50,477 nt of DNA from FEN-1297 sp046705645 (GTDB lineage Bacteria; Bacteroidota; Ignavibacteria; Ignavibacteriales; Ignavibacteriaceae), in assembly GCA_046705645.1 (NCBI GenBank), contig JBJKQE010000215.1, positions 1-50,477 on the forward strand, written 5' to 3'. The position numbers and the translations under genes were made by a program. The notes beneath the pieces were generated by a model that had not been told where the DNA came from, did not search any database, and saw nothing but the letters and a program-made list of their open reading frames with translations. Shown piece after piece: positions 41,091 to 50,477 of this stretch (its first letter is position 1; each line of letters begins with the position of its first letter).

Positions 41091-43736
41091 ATGTCCGAGA
41101 CCAAAACAAAAAAAGTTCGAGTATATAAATTAGCATCCGAATATAATCTATCGGCTGAAAACCTTGTGGAATTTTTGGTAAAAAAAGGCCATGACGTAAA
41201 ATCACATATGTCTATTCTTGATGATGAAATGATCAAGGAAATAAACGATCATTTTAAGAAAGATATTGAGAAAGCTGAAAAACATTACAAAAAAGTAGCG
41301 GAATTCAATAAGAAAAGAAGCGAAAAATCCGAAGAAGAATTAAAAGTTGCAACTAAGACGGAAGAAAAAATTCCGGAAGAACCTGCAGCAGTAGAAACCA
41401 AACCGGAAGAAGAAATAAAAGCAGAATCTGCAGCGGAATCCGAGTTACAGGAAAAGACTGCTAAGGAAGAAGCAGCCGTCGAAGGTGATGTTGAAACGAA
41501 GCCGGAAGTTATTGAAACAGAACGAACTGTCGATGAAACCAAAACAGAAGGAAAAGAAGCAACCGCAGAAGCAGAAACTAAAGCGTTTATATCGCCTAAA
41601 GAGCAGGAAGCTGCGCGTAAAAAAGGATTAAAAGTTGTTGGCAAGATCGATCTTGATATTGAAAATCTATCTGAGGAAAAACAATTCATTCAGGGAAAAG
41701 AAGAATCATCCTCTGTACAGCGCGAAGCACCGAAGAAAAGAAAAAAACCGAAAGCAAAGAAAAAAAGCGGCGATTCTGTATCGGATGAACCTATAATCTC
41801 CAAAAAGAAAAAACGTATTAAGAAGTTCGAAATCGACCAAAAGGAAGTAAAGGAAGCTATTAGAAAAACGCTCTTAAGTATGGATGATTCGGTATTATCC
41901 GGAAGAGCAAGCCAGAGGAAAAGGAAAAGAAAAGAAAGAGAAGCCGAAGAAGAACGGAAACAGGAACTTCGAGCTCTTGAGAAAAATAAAATAGCAGTTA
42001 CCGAATTTATTGCCGTAAATGAATTGGCAAATCTTATGAATGTTCCGGTAAGCGATGTTATTACAAAATGTATTGAACTTGGATTAATGGTTTCAATAAA
42101 TCAAAGATTGGATGTTGAAACTATTACATTGGTAGCTGATGAGTTTGGATTCGAAGTTGAATTCCAGAAAGAGTATACTTCTGAAGCGCTTGAGGATAAG
42201 ATTGATGAGCCGGAAACACTTCGGTTTCGTTCTCCGGTTGTAACAATAATGGGACATGTAGACCATGGTAAAACATCATTGCTGGATTATATTAGAAGAA
42301 CCAACATTGTTGCCGGAGAAGCCGGCGGAATTACTCAGCATATCGGAGCTTATAAAGTAGATGTCGGTAATGGTAAATTTATTGCCTTCCTTGATACACC
42401 CGGACATGAAGCTTTTACGGCAATGAGAGCTCGAGGTGCTCAGTTAACGGATATTGTAGTTCTTGTTGTGGCAGCGGATGATGCGGTAATGCCTCAAACA
42501 ATAGAAGCTATAAACCATGCACAAGCTGCAAATGTGCCTATTGTAATAGCGATAAATAAAATTGATAAACCGGGTGCAAATCCTGAAAAAATAAAGCAGC
42601 AATTAGCTGAAAGGAATATCTTAGTTGAAGAGTGGGGCGGTAAATACCAGTGTATAGAGCTTTCTGCAAAATCCGGTGTAAATGTTGATGTACTTCTGGA
42701 AAAGATCCTGCTTGAAGCAGAAATTCTGGATCTAAAAGCAAATCCCGATCGTAATGCGAGAGGTGTCGTTGTTGAATCCGAATTAGACAGAGGACGGGGT
42801 ATTACGGGAACAATCCTAGTCCAAAAAGGTGTTTTAAGAATCGGCGATCCTTTTATTGCGGGAATTTACCAGGGCAAGGTAAGGGCAATGTTTGACGAAC
42901 GCGGAAATAAAGTTTTGGAAGCTCCCCCTTCTACGCCGGTACAGGTTTTGGGTTTTGAAGGAGCTCCGCAGGCCGGCGATACTTTTGTAGTTGTTGATTC
43001 CGATAGGATGGCAAGAGAAATAGGACTTAAGAGACAGCAGCTAAAAAGAGAACAGGACCAGAAACAAGTACATCATATTACTTTGGATGAAATTGCCAAA
43101 CAAATCAGTATTGGAGGAGTAAAAGAACTTCCGTTAATTGTAAAAGGCGATGTAGATGGTTCCGTAGAAGCTTTATCCGATTCGTTAATGAAATTGTCAA
43201 ATGAAGAAGTGATAGTTCGTGTAATACATAAAGGCGTTGGAGGGATTTCAGAAAGCGATGTCCTTCTGGCTTCTGCATCAGACGCAATTATTTTGGGCTT
43301 TCATGTAAGACCAAACTTAAATGCTAGGAAATTAGCCGAGACACAAAATGTTGACATTCGTCTTTACAATGTAATTTACGACGCCATAAATGAAGTTAAA
43401 TCTGCATTGGAAGGACTTCTTTCCCCTGTTCTTTCCGAAGAGGTTACAGCAACACTTGAAATTAGAGATACATTTAAAGTCCCAAAATTCGGTACAATTG
43501 CCGGTTGTTATGTACATGACGGAAAAATTACTCGTAATAGTAAAGTTAGACTTATACGGGATGGAATTGTAATTCATGAGGGCGAAATTGCATCTCTTAA
43601 ACGATTTAAAGACGATGTAAGAGAAGTGGATTCCGGCTACGAATGCGGATTAAATATTGCAAACTTTAATGATTTAAAAGTAGGCGACACTATAGAGTCT
43701 TTCAAGATTATTGAAACAAAGAAGAAACTGGCTTAA
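41091..43736 (+). CDS. infB: Translation initiation factor IF-2
   Basis: IF-2 delivers initiator tRNA to the ribosome as a GTPase. The 881-residue protein has an N-terminal IF2N domain (KVRVYKLASEYNLSAENLVEFL), a long Lys/Glu/Ala-rich linker (about residues 55-300), a second IF2N domain (about 305-360), and the GTPase domain with GHVDHGKT (near residue 387), DTPGHEAF and NKID, followed by domains 2-4. It follows nusA after 22 bases. The charged linker is normal for IF-2 and is the reason for its length. Confidence 0.97.
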   Translation: MSETKTKKVRVYKLASEYNLSAENLVEFLVKKGHDVKSHMSILDDEMIKEINDHFKKDIEKAEKHYKKVAEFNKKRSEKSEEELKVATKTEEKIPEEPAAVETKPEEEIKAESAAESELQEKTAKEEAAVEGDVETKPEVIETERTVDETKTEGKEATAEAETKAFISPKEQEAARKKGLKVVGKIDLDIENLSEEKQFIQGKEESSSVQREAPKKRKKPKAKKKSGDSVSDEPIISKKKKRIKKFEIDQKEVKEAIRKTLLSMDDSVLSGRASQRKRKRKEREAEEERKQELRALEKNKIAVTEFIAVNELANLMNVPVSDVITKCIELGLMVSINQRLDVETITLVADEFGFEVEFQKEYTSEALEDKIDEPETLRFRSPVVTIMGHVDHGKTSLLDYIRRTNIVAGEAGGITQHIGAYKVDVGNGKFIAFLDTPGHEAFTAMRARGAQLTDIVVLVVAADDAVMPQTIEAINHAQAANVPIVIAINKIDKPGANPEKIKQQLAERNILVEEWGGKYQCIELSAKSGVNVDVLLEKILLEAEILDLKANPDRNARGVVVESELDRGRGITGTILVQKGVLRIGDPFIAGIYQGKVRAMFDERGNKVLEAPPSTPVQVLGFEGAPQAGDTFVVVDSDRMAREIGLKRQQLKREQDQKQVHHITLDEIAKQISIGGVKELPLIVKGDVDGSVEALSDSLMKLSNEEVIVRVIHKGVGGISESDVLLASASDAIILGFHVRPNLNARKLAETQNVDIRLYNVIYDAINEVKSALEGLLSPVLSEEVTATLEIRDTFKVPKFGTIAGCYVHDGKITRNSKVRLIRDGIVIHEGEIASLKRFKDDVREVDSGYECGLNIANFNDLKVGDTIESFKIIETKKKLA

Positions 43737-43839
43737 TCTTTTTTACTTTTATTGAATTTTAAGTTCTTATTCATTTTGAGATTAGAAGATCTCTGAATTT
43801 TCATAAAATTTAGAAGCCGTTTCTAGAGGAGATGAGAAA

Positions 43840-44208
43840 GTGACACACAGAATAGATAGAGTTGAGCATCTAATTAAAGAAGAAATTAGTTTAATTTTTT
43901 TATATAAACTTCCTAATAGACTTCAAGATTCATCATTCGGTTTTATTACTGTTACATCTGTTAAATTAAGTCCGGATCTTAAAACTGCTAAAATTTATAT
44001 TTCGGTATTTGAAAAAGATAAAAGGGAATTAGCTTTAGAAAAAATAAAATCAGTATCCGGTTTTATACGTTCGGAACTTGCCTCCAGAATAAGAATAAAA
44101 TTTGTACCTGAATTGAAATTCTTTATTGACGATACAAGCGATTATGTCGAGAAGATCGAGGGATTAATTAAACAAATTCACAAAAATGATAACAAAGGAA
44201 ACGACTGA
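43840..44208 (+). CDS. rbfA: Ribosome-binding factor A
   Basis: RbfA assists late maturation of the 30S subunit. The protein of 122 residues begins MTHRIDRVEHLIKEEISLIF and continues TVTSVKLSPDLKTAKIYISVF and RIKFVPELKFFIDDTSDYVEKIEGLI, the family KH-like fold. The start is GTG at 43840 with AGGAG eight bases before it. The ATG at 43832 opens only a three-codon frame. It lies 103 bases after infB and overlaps truB by 23 bases. Confidence 0.93.
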   Translation: MTHRIDRVEHLIKEEISLIFLYKLPNRLQDSSFGFITVTSVKLSPDLKTAKIYISVFEKDKRELALEKIKSVSGFIRSELASRIRIKFVPELKFFIDDTSDYVEKIEGLIKQIHKNDNKGND

Positions 44209-44911
44209 TTTTTCAAATCTAGATTTTCAATCCGGTGAAGTTATTCTTGTCGATAAACCAGTGGGATGGACATCCTTTAAAGTTATTTACATTATAAGAA
44301 AGGCCACCGGAGTAAAGAAAGTCGGCCATGCAGGAACTTTGGATCCGCTTGCTTCGGGACTACTCATTGTTTGTACCGGAAAAATGACAAAAGATATCGA
44401 AAAGTACCAATCTTTTGAAAAGACCTATACCGGTACAATATTACTGGGTAAATCTTCATCTTCAATGGATTTAGAAACCGAAATTATTAAGGAAAGGCCA
44501 TTTGAAGGAATAACCGAATCTCAAATTTTGTCGGTTCGCGATATGTTTTTAGGCAAAATTCTGCAGATTCCCCCAATGTATTCGGCTGTTAAGTATAAAG
44601 GCAAATCTCTATATAAACTGGCAAGAAAAGGGAAATCAATAAAAAGAGAACCAAGGGAAATAAATATTTCGAAATTTGATATTAAAAATATTTCTCTGCC
44701 TTTTATAGAGTTCGAAATTACTTGCAGTAAAGGTACATATATAAGAGTAATAGCAAACGATTTTGGAGAAAAGCTGGGCTGTGGCGGTTTATTAAGTTCT
44801 TTAAAACGAACTTATATTGGAAATTATTCGGTTGAAAAAGCAATAAATGTAGATGAATTTGTAAATACTATGAAAAAATCAAAAGAAATTTCTCAAGTAT
44901 ATTCGGAATAA
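44186..44911 (+). CDS. truB: tRNA pseudouridine-55 synthase TruB
   Basis: TruB makes pseudouridine 55 in the T-arm of tRNA. The 241-residue protein has LVDKPVGWTSFKVI and GHAGTLDPLASGLL, in which Asp53 is the catalytic aspartate, then YSAVKYKGKSLYKLARKG and CSKGTYIRVIANDFG. It starts inside the end of rbfA. Confidence 0.95.
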   Translation: MITKETTDFSNLDFQSGEVILVDKPVGWTSFKVIYIIRKATGVKKVGHAGTLDPLASGLLIVCTGKMTKDIEKYQSFEKTYTGTILLGKSSSSMDLETEIIKERPFEGITESQILSVRDMFLGKILQIPPMYSAVKYKGKSLYKLARKGKSIKREPREINISKFDIKNISLPFIEFEITCSKGTYIRVIANDFGEKLGCGGLLSSLKRTYIGNYSVEKAINVDEFVNTMKKSKEISQVYSE

Positions 44912-44995
44912 AGAAATTTTGCAGTTAAGTATTCACTTCTTTTTGACTCAAAAAAAGCGTATATTAACAGACTTTGGTTTAGATAAGATATTGTT

Positions 44996-45934
44996 ATGGA
45001 AGTATTTAATAGTCTATCAGACGTAAAAAAAGATAAAAATACTGTTATTACACTCGGTACTTTCGACGGCATTCACCTTGGACACAAAAAGATAATCGAT
45101 GAAGTAATTAACAAAGCGGAAAACCTGAGAGCTCGAAGTTTTTTAATAACATTTGACCCTCATCCAAGAATTGTTGTTTCAAAAGGACACACTATAAAGT
45201 TATTAAATACACTCCATGAAAAAATTGAAATATTAGGTAATTTAAAAATTCAAAATATTCTAATAATAAATTTTACTAAAGAATTTTCACAATTAAGTTC
45301 CGAAGAATTCTTTAAAAATTATATTATTGATAAGATCGGATTAAGAGAAATCGTTATCGGATATGATCATCATTTCGGTAAAGGCAGAGGCGGTGATGAA
45401 AATACACTAAGAGAAATGGGAAAAGAATTCGATTTTAATGTTACAAGAGTTGATGCTGTTAATATAAACGGAACTTCGGTCAGCAGTACGAAAATTAGAA
45501 ATGCTCTTGCTGAAGGTAATATTGCTTTGGCTAACTCATTCCTAGGCAGATATTATTCCTTCCAGGGTAATGTTGTTAAAGGCGATGGAAGAGGAAGATT
45601 ATTAGGATTTCCTACTGCCAATATTAAACTAAAAGATGAAAATAAGCTGCTGCCTGCTATCGGAATTTATGCTGTCGAACTGATTGTGGATGACATAAAA
45701 CATTTCGGCTTGATGAGTATCGGTAAAAGGCCTACTTTTTATAATGACGGCCAATTAACAACTGAGATTTATATATTCGACTTTAATAAGGATATTTACA
45801 ATAAAAACGTAAATGTTAAAGTTGTTGAAAGAATTAGGGGAGAAGAAAAATACTCTTCCCCGGAAGATCTTGTTGCACAGATGAAAAAAGATAAAGAAGC
45901 CGGAATGGAAATAATGAGTCGGCTTACTAATTAA
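44996..45934 (+). CDS. ribF: Bifunctional riboflavin kinase/FAD synthetase
   Basis: RibF makes FMN and FAD from riboflavin. The N-terminal FAD synthetase domain has LGTFDGIHLGHKKII, FDPHPRIVV and GYDHHFGKGRGGD, and the C-terminal kinase domain has GDGRGRLLGFPTANIK, PAIGIYAVE and FDFNKDIY. The length is 312 residues. It is 84 bases after truB. Confidence 0.95.
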   Translation: MEVFNSLSDVKKDKNTVITLGTFDGIHLGHKKIIDEVINKAENLRARSFLITFDPHPRIVVSKGHTIKLLNTLHEKIEILGNLKIQNILIINFTKEFSQLSSEEFFKNYIIDKIGLREIVIGYDHHFGKGRGGDENTLREMGKEFDFNVTRVDAVNINGTSVSSTKIRNALAEGNIALANSFLGRYYSFQGNVVKGDGRGRLLGFPTANIKLKDENKLLPAIGIYAVELIVDDIKHFGLMSIGKRPTFYNDGQLTTEIYIFDFNKDIYNKNVNVKVVERIRGEEKYSSPEDLVAQMKKDKEAGMEIMSRLTN

Positions 45935-46007
45935 GATTGAAAATTAACTAATTAACTCCGGTAACTTCTGGGGTTACATTGTATAACTTAATAAGGATAA
46001 CTATAAA

Positions 46008-46271
46008 ATGACTAAAGAAGAAAAATTTGAATTAATTAAGAAGTACGGGAAAAATGAAAAAGATTCCGGTAAATCTGAAGTTCAAATAGCACTTTTAACA
46101 AAAAGGATTAATGATTTAACCGAACATTTTAATGTTCATAAAAAAGACCATCATTCAAGAAGAGGACTTATGATGATGGTTGGAAAAAGAAGAAGATTAT
46201 TAGACTATCTCGCTGATAAAGATATAGAGAGATACAGAAGTATTATTAAAGAGTTAAATATTAGAAAGTAA
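46008..46271 (+). CDS. rpsO: 30S ribosomal protein S15
   Basis: S15 binds 16S rRNA helix 22 region in 30S assembly. The protein of 87 residues begins MTKEEKFELIKKYGKNEKDSG and includes SEVQIALLTKRINDLTEHFNVHKKDHHSRRGLMMMVGKRRRLLDYL, matching the family closely. AAGGA lies ten bases before the ATG. A weak 5-bp hairpin (GTAAC/GTTAC, 45961-45977) in the leader might relate to autoregulation but is too short to claim. It is followed by pnp after 10 bases, as in many bacteria. Confidence 0.96.
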   Translation: MTKEEKFELIKKYGKNEKDSGKSEVQIALLTKRINDLTEHFNVHKKDHHSRRGLMMMVGKRRRLLDYLADKDIERYRSIIKELNIRK

Positions 46272-46281
46272 AGGTTTTTAA

Positions 46282-48372
46282 ATGGTAGTAAAAAAAGAAG
46301 TAGAAATCGGCGGTAAAATTTTTTCAATCGAGACCGGTTTATACGCCAAACAGGCTAACGGGGCAGTGATGGTTAGGTATGCGGACACTATGGTGTTAGT
46401 TACAGCCGTGGCTAATGAAGAAACTAAAGAAGATCAGGATTTTTTCCCCCTTCAAGTAGAATATAGAGAAAAAACTTCAGCCGCCGGAAAATTCCCCGGA
46501 GGATATATAAAGAGAGAAGGCAGACCAAGTGAAAAAGAAATCTTAAGTTCACGATTAATCGATCGGCCGATAAGACCCCTTTTTCCCAAAGACTTTAAAA
46601 ACGAAACTCAAGTTATTGCATTTGTTTTTTCACATGACAGTGAAAACGACGCTGATGTTCTTGGCGCAGTTGGTGCTTCTGCAGCCTTAACCATTTCGGA
46701 TATTCCATTCGAAGGTCCGATGGCAGAAGTTAGAGTGGGAAGAGTTAACGGAGAATTTGTTGTTAATCCCACCATACAACAGCTGAAAGAAAGTGATATT
46801 GAATTAGTTGTAGCCGGTACTGCCGATTCTATTATGATGGTTGAAGGCGAATCCAAGGAAATTAGTGAAAATGAACTTCTTGATGCCCTTAAGTTTGCTC
46901 AAATAGAAATAAAAAAACTAATTCAAATTCAGCTTGAACTTAAGGCGGAAGCCGGTAAACCGAAATGGGAAGTTGCTCCTGTTGTAATTGACGAAAATAT
47001 TAAAAAAGATGTTTACGACCTTGCTTATGAAAAGTTTAAGGAAATCGTTTATTCTGTTCTTGCAAAAGAAGAAAGAAGTTTAAAGAATAAAGAACTTTTA
47101 ACTTTAGTAAAGGATTCTCTCGAAGAAAAATATCCGGAACAGGAAAAGACGATAAGCGAAATTCTGCACGATATCGAAAAAGAATTAATGCGAAACAGGA
47201 TTCTTAGCGAAGGTATAAGACTTGACGGGAGAAACACAAAGCAGATTCGTCCAATAACAATTGAGCTCGGTCTGTTGCCTAGAACTCATGGCTCTGCATT
47301 ATTTACAAGAGGAGAAACTCAAAGTTTAACTACCGTTACTCTCGGTACTAAGAATGATGAACAAATCATTGATGGACTGCTTGATGAATATTCCAAAAAG
47401 TTTATGCTGCATTATAATTTCCCTCCCTTTAGCGTGGGTGAAGTCGGCAAGATGTCCGGAGTTGGAAGAAGAGAAATTGGTCATGGAAATTTAGCAGAGA
47501 GGGCACTGAAAGTATTAATGCCTTCTGAAGAATCATTCCCTTATACCGTACGAGTTATATCGGATATTCTCGAATCTAACGGCTCATCCTCAATGGCAAC
47601 TGTTTGTGCCGGATCCTTAGGATTGATGGATGCCGGTGTGCCGCTCAGTAAGCCATGTGCCGGTATTGCTATGGGATTGATAAAAGAAGATGAAAAGTTT
47701 GCAATTCTTTCGGATATCTTAGGAAACGAAGATCATCTCGGCGATATGGATTTTAAGGTTGCCGGTACTTCGGACGGAATTACTGCTTTCCAAATGGATA
47801 TTAAAATCCAGGGTATTTCCTTCGAAATTATGGAGATTGCTTTAGGCCAGGCTAAGGAAGGAAGAATGCATATTTTGGGAATAATGGATAAAGAAATTCA
47901 ATCTCCTCGCGGTTCGTTATCTCCTTTCGCACCAAGATTAATAACTATGAAGGTTGATACCGATCAGATTGGTTTAATAATCGGGCCTGGAGGTAAAACG
48001 ATCCAGGGGATGCAAAGATTATTTGGAGTTGATATTAATATTGACGATGACGGAACTGTTAATATTGCATCTCCCAACAAGGAAAATGCTTCAAAGTGCA
48101 AAGAGTATATCAAAAAATTAACTGCAACACCGGAAATAGGTGAAGTTTATGACGGCGTAATTACCAAGATTATGGACTTCGGCGCATTTGTTGAAATATT
48201 ACCGGGGAAAGAAGGTTTGCTTCATATTTCACAGATTGATAATAAAAGAGTGAATAAAGTGACTGATTATTTCAAAGAAGGAGATAAAGTTACAGTTAAA
48301 CTTATTAAGATTGAAAACGGTAAGTTTTCACTCAGCAGAAAAGAATTACTAAAAGAAAATAATCAAGAATAG
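46282..48372 (+). CDS. pnp: Polynucleotide phosphorylase
   Basis: PNPase degrades RNA 3' to 5' by phosphorolysis. The 696-residue protein has two RNase PH domains (PGGYIKREGRPSEKEILSSRLIDRPIRPLFP and RTHGSALFTRGETQSLTTVTLG), a KH domain (LIIGPGGKTIQGMQ) and an S1 domain (GEVYDGVITKIMDFGAFVEILPGKEGLLHISQID). DMDFKVAGTSDGITAFQMDIKI holds the metal-binding aspartates. It is the last gene of the operon. Confidence 0.97.
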   Translation: MVVKKEVEIGGKIFSIETGLYAKQANGAVMVRYADTMVLVTAVANEETKEDQDFFPLQVEYREKTSAAGKFPGGYIKREGRPSEKEILSSRLIDRPIRPLFPKDFKNETQVIAFVFSHDSENDADVLGAVGASAALTISDIPFEGPMAEVRVGRVNGEFVVNPTIQQLKESDIELVVAGTADSIMMVEGESKEISENELLDALKFAQIEIKKLIQIQLELKAEAGKPKWEVAPVVIDENIKKDVYDLAYEKFKEIVYSVLAKEERSLKNKELLTLVKDSLEEKYPEQEKTISEILHDIEKELMRNRILSEGIRLDGRNTKQIRPITIELGLLPRTHGSALFTRGETQSLTTVTLGTKNDEQIIDGLLDEYSKKFMLHYNFPPFSVGEVGKMSGVGRREIGHGNLAERALKVLMPSEESFPYTVRVISDILESNGSSSMATVCAGSLGLMDAGVPLSKPCAGIAMGLIKEDEKFAILSDILGNEDHLGDMDFKVAGTSDGITAFQMDIKIQGISFEIMEIALGQAKEGRMHILGIMDKEIQSPRGSLSPFAPRLITMKVDTDQIGLIIGPGGKTIQGMQRLFGVDINIDDDGTVNIASPNKENASKCKEYIKKLTATPEIGEVYDGVITKIMDFGAFVEILPGKEGLLHISQIDNKRVNKVTDYFKEGDKVTVKLIKIENGKFSLSRKELLKENNQE

Positions 48373-48800
48373 ACAGCAACATCTGAAAAATGTTTATAAT
48401 GCCGGAATTTTATTTCCGGTAAACTAAAAGTTAAATAAGCTTTACAAAAGCTATAATTTAAACTTTGTGTTCGATAATAAATTAAATTTAGCCTTTGGGT
48501 AATCTGCACAAAACCATTTTACCGGCTTTATTCAAGTTTAATTTAAGAATAAAATATTTTTATTTATTGGTTTAAAGATATAATTAAGTTTTAAGCAAAA
48601 AACAGGCTCTGCCTTGATAGCAGTTAAGTACAACATATTTACTCTTCTTCAATTTTGGATATTTTCAGTTACGTATAAGAAGAGTACTTTTGAAGCATTC
48701 AGGATGAAGCTTAATGATTATTCATCCGGAATTATGAGCTATTGTTTATTCAAAATTTTTAAAATGAAATCTAATATTTCATCAAACGAGTTTATTTTTT
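48373..48800 (+). other. 428-bp region between pnp and rng without a confident gene
   Basis: Two weak hairpins follow pnp: CCGGAA/TTCCGG at 48402-48419 and AGCTTT/AAAGCT at 48438-48452, neither with a T-run. A TATAAT at 48579-48584 could be a -10 for rng, but no good -35 precedes it. An open frame starting at a TTG at 48614 and running into rng has no recognisable domain and overlaps rng in another frame; I treat it as chance. The region is AT-rich throughout. Confidence 0.5.
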
Positions 48801-50378
48801 ATGATAAAAGAAATTATAATCAATTCTTCCACTTCACAAACACGTGTCGCCATTACGGAAGATGGGAATTTAGTCGACTTTTTTGTTGACTATCCCGAAA
48901 ACCGCAGAATGGTGGGGGATATTTATTTGGGGAAGGTTGCCAGGGTCTTACCGGGTATTAAAGCAGCATTTATTGATATTGGAATGAAGCATGATGCATT
49001 CCTGCATTTTTCAGATATAGGTGCGAGAACAACTCAATTCCAGGAAATGCTTGGCGATGATTCGGATGTAGACGAAGAAGATGAAGATGATTCCAACCCC
49101 AAACAAAATTATCATCATAAAAACGGTAATAATGATTCAAATGTTATTGAAGCTATTCCGAAGCTTCATAAGGGCCAGGATATTTTAATCCAAATTACAA
49201 AAGAACCTGTAAATAACAAGGGAGTAAGAGTTACTTCATCGGTTTCTCTGCCTGGAAGATTTTGTGTCCTTTTACCTTTTGATAATAAAGTCGGAGTTTC
49301 GAAAAGAATATCCGACTATAGGGAACGAAGAAGATTAAGACATATTGCAAGGGGAATTTTACCTCAGAAATTCGGTCTTATTATCCGAACTGTTGCTAGA
49401 AATCAATCGGAAGAAGCTTTAAGAGATGATATGAATACTCTTATAAAAACATGGGAACAAATACAGGGAAATATAAAAACCGAAGAGCCTCCCGCACTTA
49501 TATATCAGGATCTTAATACTACTTCCAGTGTTATTAGAGATCTTTTTACTCCGGATGTATCCAAGGTTTTTATCGATTCCAAAAAGCTTTACAAACAGAT
49601 TAAAAATTATGTTGAGGTTGTTCAGCCGGGTTTAGCGGAAAAGATAGAATTATTCCGCTCAAACAATGCAATTTTCGATTCATTTAAAATCGAAGAACAG
49701 ATTAAAACTTTAATGGGCAGAAAAGTTTCACTGCCCAGCGGCGGATATTTAATTATTGAGCATACGGAAGCAATGGTGGTAATTGATGTTAACAGCGGCA
49801 GGTATGCAAAAAGTAAAGAACAGGAATTGAATTCCTTAAAAACGGATTTGGAAGCTTCACGAGAAATTGCCAGGCAGCTAAGACTTAGAGATATCGGCGG
49901 AATTATAGTTATAGATTTTATTGATCTTGAAGATGAGAAAAACAGAAAAAAAATATTTGACGAATTGAAAAAAGAATTTAGAAAGGACCGGGCTAAAGTT
50001 TCCATTCTGCCAATGTCTGATTTCGGATTAGTTCAAATTACAAGACAGAGGATAAGACAAAACATTATGCAGGCAATGAAAGAGGTTTGCCCGTATTGCC
50101 TTGGTACCGGTCTTCTTACCAAACATTCTCATGTTGTTTATAACCTTGAAGAATGGCTGCAGAAGTTTAAGAAAGTTTCCAAAGAAAGATCATTGCTCAT
50201 TAAATGCCATCCTTTGGTTGCTTCAAAATTAAAAGAGAATAAGTTTAAATCTTTCACCAAATTGCAGTTTAAATATTTTGTAAAACTAAAACTGATTGAA
50301 GATGAAAGTATGCCCCTGGGGCAGGTCAAATTTTTCTCAAGAAAAACTCAACGAGAATTGACTGAAGAAGTGAATTGA
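48801..50378 (+). CDS. rng: Ribonuclease G/E family endoribonuclease
   Basis: The enzyme cleaves single-stranded RNA in rRNA processing and mRNA decay. The 525-residue protein has the S1-interrupted N-terminal domain (GDIYLGKVARVLPGIKAAFIDIG), the catalytic aspartates Asp329 (VVIDVNSG) and Asp372 (VIDFIDLED), 43 residues apart as in E. coli RNase E, and the zinc-link CPYCLGTG (Cys430, Cys433). Residues about 89-120 are an acidic, His/Asn-rich insert within the S1 domain. It lacks the long C-terminal scaffold of RNase E. The gene has a weak ribosome-binding site and a long leader. Confidence 0.92.
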   Translation: MIKEIIINSSTSQTRVAITEDGNLVDFFVDYPENRRMVGDIYLGKVARVLPGIKAAFIDIGMKHDAFLHFSDIGARTTQFQEMLGDDSDVDEEDEDDSNPKQNYHHKNGNNDSNVIEAIPKLHKGQDILIQITKEPVNNKGVRVTSSVSLPGRFCVLLPFDNKVGVSKRISDYRERRRLRHIARGILPQKFGLIIRTVARNQSEEALRDDMNTLIKTWEQIQGNIKTEEPPALIYQDLNTTSSVIRDLFTPDVSKVFIDSKKLYKQIKNYVEVVQPGLAEKIELFRSNNAIFDSFKIEEQIKTLMGRKVSLPSGGYLIIEHTEAMVVIDVNSGRYAKSKEQELNSLKTDLEASREIARQLRLRDIGGIIVIDFIDLEDEKNRKKIFDELKKEFRKDRAKVSILPMSDFGLVQITRQRIRQNIMQAMKEVCPYCLGTGLLTKHSHVVYNLEEWLQKFKKVSKERSLLIKCHPLVASKLKENKFKSFTKLQFKYFVKLKLIEDESMPLGQVKFFSRKTQRELTEEVN

Positions 50379-50424
50379 TTTTTTAAATTAAATATTCTTA
50401 TAAAACTGATTATTGCTGGCTACA

Positions 50425-50477
50425 ATGAAAAAAACAAGATTCTATACCATACATGAAAAACTTGGCGCAAAGATCGT
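50425..50477 (+). CDS. gcvT: Probable aminomethyltransferase GcvT, first 17 codons
   Basis: The ATG at 50425 opens a frame that runs off the window, reading MKKTRFYTIHEKLGAKI. This closely resembles the usual N-terminus of the glycine cleavage system T protein (MKKTPLY..H..LGAKM). Only the start is visible, so the name rests on this short match. It follows rng by 46 bases on the same strand. Confidence 0.7.
   Translation, partial: MKKTRFYTIHEKLGAKI

Noticed and set aside
41255..41990. Lys/Glu/Ala-rich low-complexity stretch in infB as an inserted element
   Set aside because: Long charged linkers between the IF2N domains are normal in IF-2 and the reading frame is continuous.
43832..43843. 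ATG directly behind AGAGGAG before rbfA
   Set aside because: It opens only MRK and then a stop, and the AGGAG is too close to it; the GTG at 43840 has proper spacing and gives the RbfA family start.
45961..45977. GTAAC/GTTAC hairpin before rpsO as an S15 autoregulatory site
   Set aside because: A five-pair stem with a seven-base loop is too common in AT-rich leaders, and the pseudoknot or three-way junction typical of S15 leaders is not seen.
48614..48889. Open frame of 91 codons between pnp and rng
   Set aside because: It starts with TTG, has no recognisable domain, and its last third overlaps the well-supported rng gene in another frame.

Overview
The window is 50.5 kb of AT-rich, densely coded bacterial chromosome. 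I see no phage module, insertion sequence, CRISPR array, rRNA or tRNA. The gene set points to the Bacteroidota/Chlorobiota/Ignavibacteriota superphylum, and an Ignavibacteria-like organism is my best guess. Supporting signs are a LolA carrier, a hexapeptide-repeat 'GlmU family' protein typical of Bacteroidota relatives, a zinc-free L31, an NSS transporter with a tiny partner protein, ECF sigma/anti-sigma genes, and promoters that fit both TTTG-N20-TAnnTTTG and TTGACA/TATAAT. The taxon is an inference.

Layout. 1-1307 (-): queE, queD and the start of an ORF6N-domain gene. 1439-1702 (+): rpsT, with a clear promoter and a bidirectional terminator shared with the convergent glmU-like gene (1783-3288). 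3395-12116 (-): a six-gene run of pgpH, xerD, a site-2 protease, a lipoprotein, an MsbA-type ABC exporter and an O-antigen-ligase-like protein carrying a large propeller-like insert. 12343-16826 (-): an SSS symporter and an exported GH2 enzyme that looks like an exo-beta-D-glucosaminidase. 16964-22004 (-): an AmmeMemoRadiSam cassette consisting of a radical SAM enzyme, a Memo-AMMECR1 fusion and a membrane spermidine-synthase-like protein. 22005-22378: non-coding, with a hexamer array inside an inverted repeat.

22379-29456 (-): rsmB, rodZ, ligA, a DUF6913/GT9-like gene, a STAS protein, a second SSS symporter and a zinc-ribbon/DUF2007 protein. 29463-31196 (-): the hexapeptide-repeat GlmU-family protein and rpmE2. 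31304-32507 (-): ECF sigma factor and putative anti-sigma factor. 33637-35262 (-): NSS transporter and its 40-residue MetS-like partner, overlapping holA (32637-33650). 35349-39091 (-): lolA, a flippase-like membrane protein and an outer-membrane beta-barrel, then uppP and a cyclophilin lipoprotein.

39344-48372 (+): the classical translation/RNA operon rimP-nusA-infB-rbfA-truB-ribF-rpsO-pnp. It is followed by rng (48801-50378) and the first 17 codons of a probable gcvT.

The most unusual part is the AmmeMemoRadiSam cassette. The radical SAM enzyme has a twin-arginine signal and an extra CxxCH motif, the Memo-AMMECR1 fusion has a signal-peptide-like N-terminus, and the third gene encodes a polytopic membrane protein. 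Together they suggest an extracytoplasmic version of a system whose function is unknown. Other points worth attention are the AAGWNY hexamer array, the propeller-loaded O-antigen ligase, the unlisted MetS-like small gene, and the hairpin at the probable 5' end of the rimP operon mRNA.
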